This document shows positions 26,683 through 35,042 of a stretch of 64,000 nucleotides of DNA, in pieces (position 1 is the stretch's first letter; the number at the start of each line of letters is the position of its first letter). The notes under the pieces are model-generated. The model did no database searches, had not been told where the DNA came from, and saw only the letters and a list, made by a program, of their open reading frames with translations. The stretch is from an uncultured Pelagibacteraceae bacterium (GTDB lineage Bacteria > Pseudomonadota > Alphaproteobacteria > Pelagibacterales > Pelagibacteraceae), in assembly GCA_902556505.1 (NCBI GenBank), contig CACDWM010000001.1, positions 62,001 to 126,000 on the forward strand. The letters are read 5' to 3'. Position numbers and translations under genes: made by a program.

Positions 26683-27288
26683 ATGGAATACCTAGTATTA
26701 GGCTTCTTTACTGGGATTAGCTTAATCTTAGCTATAGGTGCCCAGAATATTTTTGTTATTGAGCAAGGTTTAAAAAAACAACACATATTTATTGTTTGCT
26801 TAATATGCTCAATATCAGATTTGATATTAATTTTTTTGGGTATTTTTCTTTTCCATTATTTTAATCAATATTTTAACTCTTTAATTGAATTAATTTTAAA
26901 TTTATTTTTAATTTTATTTTTACTACACTTTATTTTTAAAAAAATAAAATCTCATTATTCTGATATTAATTTTAGCATTGAGCCAAATAATATTTCAAAA
27001 TTAAATATTGTATTTAAAACTTTAGGATTTACATATTTAAATCCACATGTTTATTCTGATACAGTTTTTTTTCTTGGAAATTTTTCAAAAAATTATTTAC
27101 TTAACCAAAAAATTTTATTTGGGATAGGTGCGTCTATAGCATCATTTTTATTTTTTTTTATATTAGGATATTTATCTAATTATTTATCGAAGTATGCTAA
27201 CAGCAAAAAAATTTGGAAAGTAATTAATGTTTTTATTATATGTTTTATGTCTATTTTAACTTTATTCATTATTAAGGAAATATTATGA
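26683..27288 (+). CDS. LysE/ArgO-family amino acid exporter
   Basis: This 201-residue membrane protein has about six helices. It carries the LysE-family N-terminal signature GISLILAIGAQNIFVIEQGLKK and YLNPHVYSDTVFFLG near residue 115, where the Asn-Pro-His of ArgO-type exporters is retained. It probably exports basic amino acids such as arginine or lysine from the cytosol. It lies 12 bases after the VOC gene and overlaps the alpha/beta hydrolase gene by four bases. Confidence 0.87.
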   Translation: MEYLVLGFFTGISLILAIGAQNIFVIEQGLKKQHIFIVCLICSISDLILIFLGIFLFHYFNQYFNSLIELILNLFLILFLLHFIFKKIKSHYSDINFSIEPNNISKLNIVFKTLGFTYLNPHVYSDTVFFLGNFSKNYLLNQKILFGIGASIASFLFFFILGYLSNYLSKYANSKKIWKVINVFIICFMSILTLFIIKEIL

Positions 27289-28040
27289 GCAATATTTACG
27301 TAGATGATTTAGGCGAAGGGTTTCCTTTTGTTTTAGTTCATGGTTATCTAGGCTCATCTGAAATGTGGACTTTTCAAAAAGAATTTTTTTCAAAAGATTA
27401 TCGTGTGATTACCCCAGCTCTCCCAGGATTTGGAGAAAGTCATAATGTAAAATCTTTAGATTCTATTAATAAAATGGCTAAAGAAATTATAAATGTATTA
27501 GATCAAAAAAAGATCGATAAATTCAATTTAATTGGTCATTCAATGGGAGGAATGATTGTTCAAGAAATTACAAAATTGATTGGGGATAGAGTTAATAAAT
27601 TAATTTGTTTTGCAACAGGATCCATTGGAGATATCCCGGGAAGATTTGAGACTATGGATGAAACAAGGGAAAAACTTAAAAAAGAAGGTACACAACTCTC
27701 TTTTTCTAGAGTACCTCTTAAGTGGTTTGTAAAAGGTGATAAGGACAAAAATTATTTCCTTTGTGAAAATGCTGTTAAAAATGTTTCATTAGAAGCTGCT
27801 GATAATGCACTATTAGCAATGAAAAATTGGAGAGGTAAAGAAAATTTAAAAAATATAAATTGTGAAACTCTAATAATATGGGGTGATAAAGATACTTCAT
27901 ATAATTTTGATCAAGTTGATACTCTAAATAAAAATATTAAAAATAGTCGTTTAGAAATATTTAAAGATTGTGCTCATAATGTTCACTTAGAACAGCCTGA
28001 TCAATTTAATAATTTAGTAAAAGAATTTATCTCAAAATAA
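27285..28040 (+). CDS. Alpha/beta-fold hydrolase
   Basis: This 251-residue cytosolic hydrolase has a complete catalytic triad: nucleophile Ser in LIGHSMGGMI near residue 89, Asp in IIWGDKDTS near residue 199, and His in CAHNVHLEQP near residue 230. HGYLGSSEMW forms the oxyanion hole region. It is likely an esterase or carbon-carbon hydrolase of the MhpC/proline-iminopeptidase type; the substrate is unknown. It overlaps the exporter gene by four bases and the convergent HAD gene by 14 bases. Confidence 0.88.
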   Translation: MSNIYVDDLGEGFPFVLVHGYLGSSEMWTFQKEFFSKDYRVITPALPGFGESHNVKSLDSINKMAKEIINVLDQKKIDKFNLIGHSMGGMIVQEITKLIGDRVNKLICFATGSIGDIPGRFETMDETREKLKKEGTQLSFSRVPLKWFVKGDKDKNYFLCENAVKNVSLEAADNALLAMKNWRGKENLKNINCETLIIWGDKDTSYNFDQVDTLNKNIKNSRLEIFKDCAHNVHLEQPDQFNNLVKEFISK

Positions 28041-28689
28041 TATTTTTATTAAGCCTATAAACTTTTTTATAAGCTCCAATAAATTTTTTTGAAGAATGAA
28101 ATTTTCCAGGAAAAATTATACATTTTATTCTAGCTTGCCTAGCTGAATTTAAACTTTCTTGAGAATCTTCAATGGCTATACAATCATTAGCTTTAAGCTT
28201 AAGTTTTTTAAGTGCTAATAAGTATATATCTGGGTTAGGTTTGAATTTTTTTACTAATTTTGCATTTCCTATAAAGTTAAAATCTCTTTTTTTAATTGAA
28301 TTTCTTAAACAATATATGATTGCATTTATATTGTTTGAAGATGTAGATGAAACAAATGCAATTTTTATATTTTCTTTTTTGCATAAAGAAATTAAATTTT
28401 TAACACCTGGCCTTAATTTAAGCTGATGTTTTTTAAGATAATTATTAAAAATTTTAGTCTTTAAATTTCTTAAATATACTGAGTTTACTTTAATTTTTTT
28501 CTTTTTGGCATATCTTGATATTCTATCTTTGCCACCAGATTTACTTAATAAACTTAGATACTCTCGTTTGGTCCAATACCAATCTAGTCCATATTGTTTG
28601 AATGCTTTATTGAATGATTTTCTCTGAATTTCTGAAGTTTCAACAATAGATCCAATCGAACCAAAAAGTAATGCTTTATAATATTTCAA
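28027..28689 (-). CDS. HAD-superfamily protein with both catalytic aspartates lost (CbbY-like pseudoenzyme)
   Basis: This 220-residue protein aligns with CbbY/beta-phosphoglucomutase-type HAD hydrolases: helical cap, motif II (AFVSSTSSNN), motif III Lys (KFKPNPDIYLLALKKL) and motif IV (CIAIEDSQESLNSA). Motif I, normally FDxDGT, reads FGSIGS here. The nucleophile and acid/base aspartates are therefore Gly10 and Ile12, and classical phosphoryl transfer is not expected. The start is TTG, overlapping the permease stop (TTGA), so it is translationally coupled as the last gene of the ABC importer operon. A regulatory or sugar-phosphate-sensing role is possible. Confidence 0.85.
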   Translation of the reverse strand: MKYYKALLFGSIGSIVETSEIQRKSFNKAFKQYGLDWYWTKREYLSLLSKSGGKDRISRYAKKKKIKVNSVYLRNLKTKIFNNYLKKHQLKLRPGVKNLISLCKKENIKIAFVSSTSSNNINAIIYCLRNSIKKRDFNFIGNAKLVKKFKPNPDIYLLALKKLKLKANDCIAIEDSQESLNSARQARIKCIIFPGKFHSSKKFIGAYKKVYRLNKNIILR

Positions 28690-29567
28690 CCTTTTACAGC
28701 TCCAGCAGTTAAACCACTAATGACCTGTCTTTGGAAAAACATAACAAGCATAAATAAAGGTGCGGTAGCAGATACAACCGCAGAAACTGCCCACATTAAA
28801 TTTCCTTCATGTTGATTAGTACCTAAATAACTTTGTATTTTTGGAACCATAGTGTGATTTTCTTGATTAAGAAGTAATGCTGTTACTGTAAAATCATTAT
28901 AAGCTAACATTAAACTAAATAACCCTGCTGTAATTACTCCAGGCCACATCACAGGCATAATTATATGTCTAAAAGCTTGAAAATACGAACAACCATCTAT
29001 TAAAGCACTTTCGTCAAGCTCTTTAGGAACTGTTTTAAAAAAGGAGTAGAGTAACCATAGTGTAAAAGGTTGATTTATAGCAACCAAAACAACAATTGTA
29101 GTTGGAAGAATTCCCCAAATCTGTAATTCAAAGAAAGGAAAAAGATATCCTGATACTAAAGTTATATGTGGCATAGCTCTAAAAATTAAAGCTGCCATTA
29201 AAATCCAAAAAGCATATTTCTCAGTTGATCTTGAAAGAGCGTATGCTCCTAAAGTTCCTAAAAACAAAGAAATACTAACAACAAATACTGTAACTATAAT
29301 TGTATTTTTTGATGCTTTCCAAAATTCACCTTCAGTCCAAGCCTGAGTATAAGCATTAGTTGTAAATTGTCCGCCTGTTTCAATTAAGGTATTAAATGCT
29401 GATATAGCATACCACCAATCAGATCTTGAAAAGAAATCAGCTCTTACTTTAAATGATCCCCAAAAAGTCCAAATAAAAGGGAAGCAAGCAATTAACAACC
29501 AAGTGATAATAAAAATAGTATTAAAAGTTTTTAAACGAGTTGATTTTGTATCTAGTCCATAATCCAT
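28686..29567 (-). CDS. Carbohydrate-type ABC transporter permease (MalG-like), importer 1
   Basis: This 293-residue permease has six predicted membrane helices. The EAA loop that docks the ATPase is ELDESALIDGCSYFQAFRHIIMP near residue 195, and the C-terminus is GLTAGAVKG, a MalG-family ending. It pairs with the MalF-like permease two bases upstream and the binding protein at 30649-31869. No ATPase gene is present in this operon; the MalK-type ATPase at 36130 is the obvious candidate partner. Confidence 0.92.
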   Translation of the reverse strand: MDYGLDTKSTRLKTFNTIFIITWLLIACFPFIWTFWGSFKVRADFFSRSDWWYAISAFNTLIETGGQFTTNAYTQAWTEGEFWKASKNTIIVTVFVVSISLFLGTLGAYALSRSTEKYAFWILMAALIFRAMPHITLVSGYLFPFFELQIWGILPTTIVVLVAINQPFTLWLLYSFFKTVPKELDESALIDGCSYFQAFRHIIMPVMWPGVITAGLFSLMLAYNDFTVTALLLNQENHTMVPKIQSYLGTNQHEGNLMWAVSAVVSATAPLFMLVMFFQRQVISGLTAGAVKG

Positions 29568-29569
29568 AA

Positions 29570-30598
29570 TTATCTCGCTGTTTTAAATTCTTTCCAAGTT
29601 CTAATTAATACTGGTGCTAGCAGAATAGCTATACCAATAATAGTCATCATTGAAGTAGCTGCAGCAGAACCAAACAATATTACTTCCTCATTAACTAAAT
29701 TATCATAGATTAACCAAGATAATGATTGTGCACTTCCTTCAGCGCTAAAACCAATAATGGGCTCAAATACTCTAAAGTTATCCATTAAAGAAATCAAAGC
29801 AACAAATGTAACTACAGGATAAATATGCGGTAAAACTATATGTTTAATTCTTTGAATTCTTGATGCTCCATCTATAATTGCAGCTTCAATTGGTTCTTGA
29901 GGGACTGTTTGAAGTGCTGCATAAAAAACCACAAAAGCAAAAGGGGAGTGATGCCAAATCCCATAAATAATAATTGTAATCCAAGTTAATGTTTTCGAGG
30001 ATTTAAGTGATAAATATGGATCATTCATTAAATTTTGAATATTTGCTCCAATTATCCCTTGTGAGTCTATCATCCAAAATAATACCAATGATCCAACCAA
30101 TGGTGTAACAATCATTGGTAAAATTGTACCAAAGATTAAAGGTCCTCTAATTTTTCTAGCAACTGCGTTTAAACTTAATGCAATAATAAACCCTAATAGG
30201 AGTACATTTGGCGTAACAAACAAACAATAAGTTAAAGTAAATATTAGAGCTTTATAAAAGGGAAGATTAGTTACTTGGTCTACAAAAGCACCAAAACTTT
30301 CAGTTTCATTCCAAAATTTTTTTATTTCCTCAACTGCTAAATGATTTCGATCAGTATAAGTGCCAAAACCATTAAATTTTCCAAGAGGCTTTGCTTCTCT
30401 AATTTTCGAGGTTTCTTCGTTATCGACGACAATTGAAACGGTACATCCAAAAGGGTCACATTTTTTAACTTCTTTTACTACTTGATCATGTTGTGCGTAA
30501 AAAGATTGAATGCCGGTAGATATAATTGGTAACCCAATAAACAGGATCATTGCTAAACCTGTAGGTAAGAAAAACCAGAAAAAAGTTTTATTAGGCAT
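29570..30598 (-). CDS. Carbohydrate-type ABC transporter permease (MalF-like), importer 1
   Basis: This 342-residue permease has an N-terminal helix, then about 70 periplasmic residues containing two cysteines (KKCDPFGCTV), then the core permease domain. The EAA motif is EPIEAAIIDGASRIQRIKHIVLP near residue 237. It forms the translocation channel with the MalG-like partner. The start follows a hairpin after the binding-protein gene, which should lower permease relative to binding-protein expression. Confidence 0.92.
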   Translation of the reverse strand: MPNKTFFWFFLPTGLAMILFIGLPIISTGIQSFYAQHDQVVKEVKKCDPFGCTVSIVVDNEETSKIREAKPLGKFNGFGTYTDRNHLAVEEIKKFWNETESFGAFVDQVTNLPFYKALIFTLTYCLFVTPNVLLLGFIIALSLNAVARKIRGPLIFGTILPMIVTPLVGSLVLFWMIDSQGIIGANIQNLMNDPYLSLKSSKTLTWITIIIYGIWHHSPFAFVVFYAALQTVPQEPIEAAIIDGASRIQRIKHIVLPHIYPVVTFVALISLMDNFRVFEPIIGFSAEGSAQSLSWLIYDNLVNEEVILFGSAAATSMMTIIGIAILLAPVLIRTWKEFKTAR

Positions 30599-30610
30599 TT
30601 AAATATTGAT

Positions 30611-30635
30611 TAAGTGGGGAGTAAATCCCCACTTA
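30611..30635 (-). terminator. hairpin between binding protein and permease genes, importer 1
   Basis: TAAGTGGGGA and TCCCCACTTA pair perfectly (10 bp) around a 5-base loop. On the transcribed minus strand it lies 13 bases after the binding-protein stop and 12 bases before the MalF-like start. No long U-run follows, so it may limit read-through or protect the upstream mRNA from 3' decay. Confidence 0.7.
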
Positions 30636-30648
30636 TAAGTTTTAGATT

Positions 30649-31869
30649 TTATAGAAAGCCTTGTTCTTTAGCTTTACTAATGTAAGCAGCTTCAACATCT
30701 TTCAATGCTTGTTCAGCTGACTCTTTACCTTGTAAAAACTCAACAATCTCACTTCCTAATGCACCATGCATTAAACCCATTTGCGGTAACATTGGATATG
30801 GTTTTGCTCCCATTTTTACAGCTTCGATAACACCAATAGATTTTGGTCCTGGTACAAACCCTTCTACTAACCAAACGGCTTGATCAGCAGCGTCAGCAAC
30901 CATCTTCTTATTTGATGCTGCATGCGCTAAAGATCTAAATGTTGCCTCAGCATCTGCATCAGATCTGTTTTTTGCAAGTGTGAAACCATCCCACCATAAT
31001 GTAGCAGCTGGAATATTTCCTCCACCTACAGTAGCAGGTCCAGTTAATTTAGTTGCCTTAGTAATGTTAGGATCACCTTCATCATCTAAAAGTGTTCCTG
31101 ATCTAGATGCCCATAATGTCATCAATGCAACATTACCAGATTCCCATTCCACTTTAATTGCTTCACTATCATGAGTTAAGTAATCAGGGTTACTCAATTC
31201 AGACAATTTTTTTAACATATTTAAAGTAGCAACGCCTTTAGCATTATTAATATTAGGCTCTGCGCTTCCAGATTTAAAGAATTCACCACCGTGACCAATA
31301 AACATGTTCACAAATTCTTCTGCTAAATTCCAACCAGCTTTGTATGCAGCTGCGTAAGGATATTGCATTTTACCTGAAGCTCTAATTTTTTCAGATGCTG
31401 CAACTACTTCCTCATAAGTTTTTGGAATAGCTATACCAAGGTCTTTCAAAACATCTTCTCTGTAATACAAATGTTGAGTATTAGCCATAAACGCTACAGC
31501 CATTACTTTTCCATCGATTGTGATTAATTGAGAATCTTGAATTCCTTTTCCATATTTTTTAACAAGATCATCTAATGGTCTAATTAAATCTTGGTTCATC
31601 AAAGGAACAATTGAACTATTAGCTGCAATTCTTGCTGAAAACTCAGATGGATTTGCAGTCAAAGCTGGCACAGCGATTTTATTATGCTCAGATGAGTGAG
31701 TCACTTTAAAATCAGCACTTCCTTTACATTGTTTAGAAGTTTCAACGAAAGTTCTTAATGCAGGAAAATCATTAGCCAAAATATTTATCGAACCACTTTT
31801 TATGTTACAATCTGCAAATGCAGAAGTTCCAAAAAGTAGAAACAATAAAGTAACTAGTATTTTTCTCAT
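30649..31869 (-). CDS. ABC extracellular solute-binding protein, family 1, importer 1
   Basis: This 406-residue periplasmic protein has a signal peptide (LVTLLFLLFGTSAFA, cleaved before DCN). The mature protein has the two-lobed family 1 carbohydrate-binding fold, with IPKTYEEVVAASEKI, EEFVNMFIGHGGEF and LWASRSGTLLD among family-like stretches. It would deliver a sugar or sugar-like solute to the two permeases downstream. The neighbouring MetE-like, SnoaL and cupin genes do not identify the ligand. Two cysteines near residues 21 and 48 could form a disulfide. Confidence 0.9.
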   Translation of the reverse strand: MRKILVTLLFLLFGTSAFADCNIKSGSINILANDFPALRTFVETSKQCKGSADFKVTHSSEHNKIAVPALTANPSEFSARIAANSSIVPLMNQDLIRPLDDLVKKYGKGIQDSQLITIDGKVMAVAFMANTQHLYYREDVLKDLGIAIPKTYEEVVAASEKIRASGKMQYPYAAAYKAGWNLAEEFVNMFIGHGGEFFKSGSAEPNINNAKGVATLNMLKKLSELSNPDYLTHDSEAIKVEWESGNVALMTLWASRSGTLLDDEGDPNITKATKLTGPATVGGGNIPAATLWWDGFTLAKNRSDADAEATFRSLAHAASNKKMVADAADQAVWLVEGFVPGPKSIGVIEAVKMGAKPYPMLPQMGLMHGALGSEIVEFLQGKESAEQALKDVEAAYISKAKEQGFL

Positions 31870-31942
31870 ATGTTTTCTCTCTATATTTATTTGTTAAACT
31901 ATTACTTAAGTATAAAAATTATATCTATTCTAGAAGATGAAT

Positions 31943-31967
31943 AAAAGTGATAATTTAAATCACTTTT
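31943..31967 (-). terminator. hairpin enclosing the stop codon of the MetE-like gene
   Basis: AAAAGTGAT and ATCACTTTT form a perfect 9-bp stem, and the stop codon (31955-31957) of the MetE-like gene lies in its 7-base loop. The stem ends in TTTT on either strand. It could end the cupin-SnoaL-MetE transcript ahead of the importer 1 genes. Confidence 0.5.
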
Positions 31968-33082
31968 GACGCAAGTTCCGCTCCACTCACTAACGACTCC
32001 AGCTTTTTATAAACAATATTTTCATCTACATTGCCAAAGCCAGCAAATGTGCTAAATCCACAGTCAGTCCCAGCTAATAATTGTTCAGCATCAATGACCT
32101 TAGAAAAGGTTAAAATTCTATTCTTTACAACTTCGGGATGTTCTACAAAATTTGTTGTAGAATCTATTACACCTGGGGCAATTATTTTATCTTTTGGAAT
32201 ATTTATATTTTGAAAAATTTGCCACTCATGAGAATGTCTTGGATTAGATGACTCAATTAGATAAGTCTGTACATTAGCTTTCAATGCAATTGGCATTATC
32301 TTTTCTAACGGAATATCATGTAGATGAGGTCCTTCATAATTTCCCCAACAGATATGTAGTCTTATACTAGAGCTGTCGATATTTTTAATAGCATTATTTA
32401 GACATTCTATTTGTTTTTCAGCTCTAATTAGAAATTCAGATTCTGATAAATCTTTAAAAGTCATGTGTCTAGCAAGAGCTAAATCTGGACAATCTAACTG
32501 AAGTTTTAATCCATTTGATGTAATTTCTTCATACTCATCTTTCATAAGGTTAGATAAGTTTTCTAAATACTCATCATCATTTTTATAAAATTTATTTGGT
32601 AAAAAAGCTGAAATAACCCCTGGCGAAGCAGCGTTCATGAAACCATCTTTATGATTATTTTTTTCTAATGCTTGCTTAAAATTATCAATATCTTTGGTTA
32701 GGGAAGTTTTATCTTTAATTTTTAATTCACTAGTACAACATGGTCTTGTATAAGTTGGAGTACCACCTGTTTTTGCAATTCTTTCTTTAAAAGAAGGAAA
32801 GTCATCTAAATCTTTAGGCGCTTTTCTCTCACTCTCTCCAGAAAATCCATCAATTCTATCCTTAACATAAGTAGCGTAACTAATCTTAGACATCTCACCA
32901 TCGCTAATATAATCAATTCCAACCTCGATTTGTTTTTTAACAATCTTGTTAACATCTTTTTGAACAACCTTATCAAATTGATTAAAATCTATTTGTTCTT
33001 TTTGATCTTTCTTAAACAAGAGTTCAGATAATTCATTTGATCTAGGCAAACTACCCACATGTGTTGTTTTAATTTTTGTCAT
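31955..33082 (-). CDS. MetE C-terminal-domain-like (cobalamin-independent methionine synthase family) protein
   Basis: This 375-residue protein corresponds to only the C-terminal catalytic barrel of MetE; full MetE is about 750 residues. THVGSLPRS opens the barrel. The zinc-binding His and Cys appear in LHICWGNYEG, Glu in LIESSNPRHSHEW, and the second Cys in GTDCGFSTFAG. Such stand-alone 'core' proteins transfer methyl or alkyl groups to thiols, but many do not make methionine; relatives include epoxyalkane:coenzyme M transferase. It is in an operon with a two-domain SnoaL-like protein and a cupin, which suggests a dedicated catabolic or demethylation step. Confidence 0.82.
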   Translation of the reverse strand: MTKIKTTHVGSLPRSNELSELLFKKDQKEQIDFNQFDKVVQKDVNKIVKKQIEVGIDYISDGEMSKISYATYVKDRIDGFSGESERKAPKDLDDFPSFKERIAKTGGTPTYTRPCCTSELKIKDKTSLTKDIDNFKQALEKNNHKDGFMNAASPGVISAFLPNKFYKNDDEYLENLSNLMKDEYEEITSNGLKLQLDCPDLALARHMTFKDLSESEFLIRAEKQIECLNNAIKNIDSSSIRLHICWGNYEGPHLHDIPLEKIMPIALKANVQTYLIESSNPRHSHEWQIFQNINIPKDKIIAPGVIDSTTNFVEHPEVVKNRILTFSKVIDAEQLLAGTDCGFSTFAGFGNVDENIVYKKLESLVSGAELASKVI

Positions 33083-33085
33083 AAT

Positions 33086-34048
33086 TTATTTAATTAAAAT
33101 TTGTTTCCAAATTGCAACTTCATCAAACAAAACCCACTCTCTTATAACATTTCCATCAACTATTTCTGCATGGTTTATCCCCATTATAAAAATATTTTTA
33201 TTTGATTTTTCTCCAAAATCTAAACTGTCTTCAGAATGATTACCTTCTAAAAACCATCTTATTGACGCTTTGGGATTTTTATCTGGTTCTTCCAAATAAC
33301 CAACATGCTCTATTGAAAACTTTATATCACTCAAAGTATATTTTAAATTATTCCAAAATTTTTCAATATCCTCTCTTCCATGTCCAATTTTATTTCCAGG
33401 CCAATAGATAGTTGCAGCTCTTGCATAATCAGAAAAATCATAGTTATTTTTAAAGATATTTTTCAATATTTTTGAGTATTTACCCCCAGCTGAGTCATCA
33501 GGCACAACGCTTTGTTTATAATCTGATTTCATCTCAGAGCTTGAATTGAATAATTGTTGTGCTTTGTCGGTGCCTCCTTCTTTATCAATAATCATTTGGG
33601 CAAATTCTTTTGGTGTAAATCCTATTTGTCTTACCATTGCACCTTGATCACGGACAATCCATTCATCATAGACTTGATTATTTTTGCAAGCACAATCAGC
33701 AATTACTCTATAGTAAATATCTTTACCGGTTGGTTTACCATATGACCCATCACCAAGATGTGTTCCTTTACTTAAAATTCTATGAGATGAATGATAACCC
33801 ACATCATCATTTCCATTCCAGATCACATCTTCACCAAGCAACTGTCTGTTAGGAAATTCTTTTAAGGTTGCATAAGTTGCATCAATTACAGGTTTGTTTC
33901 CATAAGTAACTCCAAATGGAGATCTAACAGGAATATTATCAGTGTAAAATTGAGCAATAGACTCAACATCTTTGTTTTCCCAAATTTGTTTAGTTATTTT
34001 AAGAATATAATCAGGAAAGTTTTTATATTTTTGATCAAATCCTTTCAT
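33086..34048 (-). CDS. Two-domain SnoaL-like (NTF2-fold) protein A
   Basis: This roughly 320-residue protein is made of two SnoaL-type NTF2-fold domains (about residues 15-150 and 175-320). They are visible as repeated patterns of a helix, DNIPVRSPFG-type loop and strands ending in EWIVRDQGAMVRQIG and REWVLFDEVAIWKQI. The start at 34048 overlaps the cupin stop (TAATG). Single-domain relatives include polyketide and ester cyclases. Tandem SnoaL proteins of this kind recur beside sugar ABC importers, but I know no proven reaction. A similar two-domain protein is encoded divergently at 35043-36128. Confidence 0.72.
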   Translation of the reverse strand: MKGFDQKYKNFPDYILKITKQIWENKDVESIAQFYTDNIPVRSPFGVTYGNKPVIDATYATLKEFPNRQLLGEDVIWNGNDDVGYHSSHRILSKGTHLGDGSYGKPTGKDIYYRVIADCACKNNQVYDEWIVRDQGAMVRQIGFTPKEFAQMIIDKEGGTDKAQQLFNSSSEMKSDYKQSVVPDDSAGGKYSKILKNIFKNNYDFSDYARAATIYWPGNKIGHGREDIEKFWNNLKYTLSDIKFSIEHVGYLEEPDKNPKASIRWFLEGNHSEDSLDFGEKSNKNIFIMGINHAEIVDGNVIREWVLFDEVAIWKQILIK

Positions 34049-34992
34049 TAGATTTGAGTTACACAATTTAAGTAACAATTCTCTTGTTCATTTATCTTTA
34101 TATTAACATTTGAATTGATTGGGATAGAAATTGTATCTTTGGGATTTAAAATACATTGAAAATCATCAATCATAATTTCCCACTTACCAGTTCTTGAAAA
34201 CAATATTGTAGGTTTTTCAAACTTTAAATTAGTTATTTGTCCTTTGTTACATTTTAAAATTGAAAGGTTAAATCCAGTATCTTGATTTATTAATGGAGCG
34301 TATTCTTTATTTTCAAATTTATTTCCAAGAATTTGAATTAAATCAAAATTATCGTTTATTTTATTAACTTGTTTAGAATTTTCATTATTTTTACATATAA
34401 ATTTTTCTAGCTGATCTAGTTTGTAATTATCAAATTTTTTTATTTCTTCTTCAGAAATTGGTTCAAGAACACTTTTCCCTTTTGGAATTTCATTTAAAGA
34501 TAAATCAATTAATGAATTATCATTTAAAAGCGCCATACCTGTTTTTTTTGCTTTTTCTAAGACACTTGGAACCCAAGTTATTATTCCAGGATCGTCTCCA
34601 CCTAAAACTACAAAAATTAAACCTTCTTCATCACCCGCATTTTCAAATGCTCTAAACATATTTGTGGGCATAGAGATAATATCTCCAGTACTTAATATTG
34701 TTTCATCTTTTCCTTCAGCTCCCCAATAAAATTTCCATTTACCAGAATAAATAATAAAAACTTCTGCAGTTGTATGGCTATGTAAACCAGAACCATTTTT
34801 AGGCATAGCAGACACAGCACCTAGATTAAAACTATGTGGCATTGGTATTTTAACAAATTGTTTACTATCTTCTGCGACACCTGGGCCTACAATAGAATAA
34901 TTTTTTCTTTCTTTATGACCATCCATCTTGCCCTCAACAAATGGCAAAGTACTTGGAACAAGATCTTTAAATTTAGCTAATCTATTATTCAT
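34048..34992 (-). CDS. Two-domain cupin (bicupin) protein
   Basis: This 314-residue protein has an N-terminal cupin domain with a strong metal-binding motif, GSGLHSHTTAEVFIIYSGKW near residue 68 and GDIISMPTNMFRAFEN near residue 105. A degenerate second cupin near residues 225-312 (ILKCNKGQITNLKF, PILFSRTGKWEIMI) lacks the histidines. Bicupins of this size often isomerise or oxidise small acids or sugars. It is the first gene of the minus-strand operon and shares a short promoter gap with the divergent SnoaL-like gene. Confidence 0.78.
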   Translation of the reverse strand: MNNRLAKFKDLVPSTLPFVEGKMDGHKERKNYSIVGPGVAEDSKQFVKIPMPHSFNLGAVSAMPKNGSGLHSHTTAEVFIIYSGKWKFYWGAEGKDETILSTGDIISMPTNMFRAFENAGDEEGLIFVVLGGDDPGIITWVPSVLEKAKKTGMALLNDNSLIDLSLNEIPKGKSVLEPISEEEIKKFDNYKLDQLEKFICKNNENSKQVNKINDNFDLIQILGNKFENKEYAPLINQDTGFNLSILKCNKGQITNLKFEKPTILFSRTGKWEIMIDDFQCILNPKDTISIPINSNVNIKINEQENCYLNCVTQI

Positions 34993-35042
34993 ATTTTTTT
35001 AAACTATATTTTGTGATAGTAAAATTATCTAACAAAAAATAT

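Noticed and set aside
28027-28689. Functional CbbY-type phosphatase or phosphoglucomutase
   Set aside because: Both motif I aspartates are missing.
33202-33852. Small plus-strand open frames opposite the SnoaL-like gene
   Set aside because: They are low-complexity antisense frames of a well-supported gene, with no start signals.
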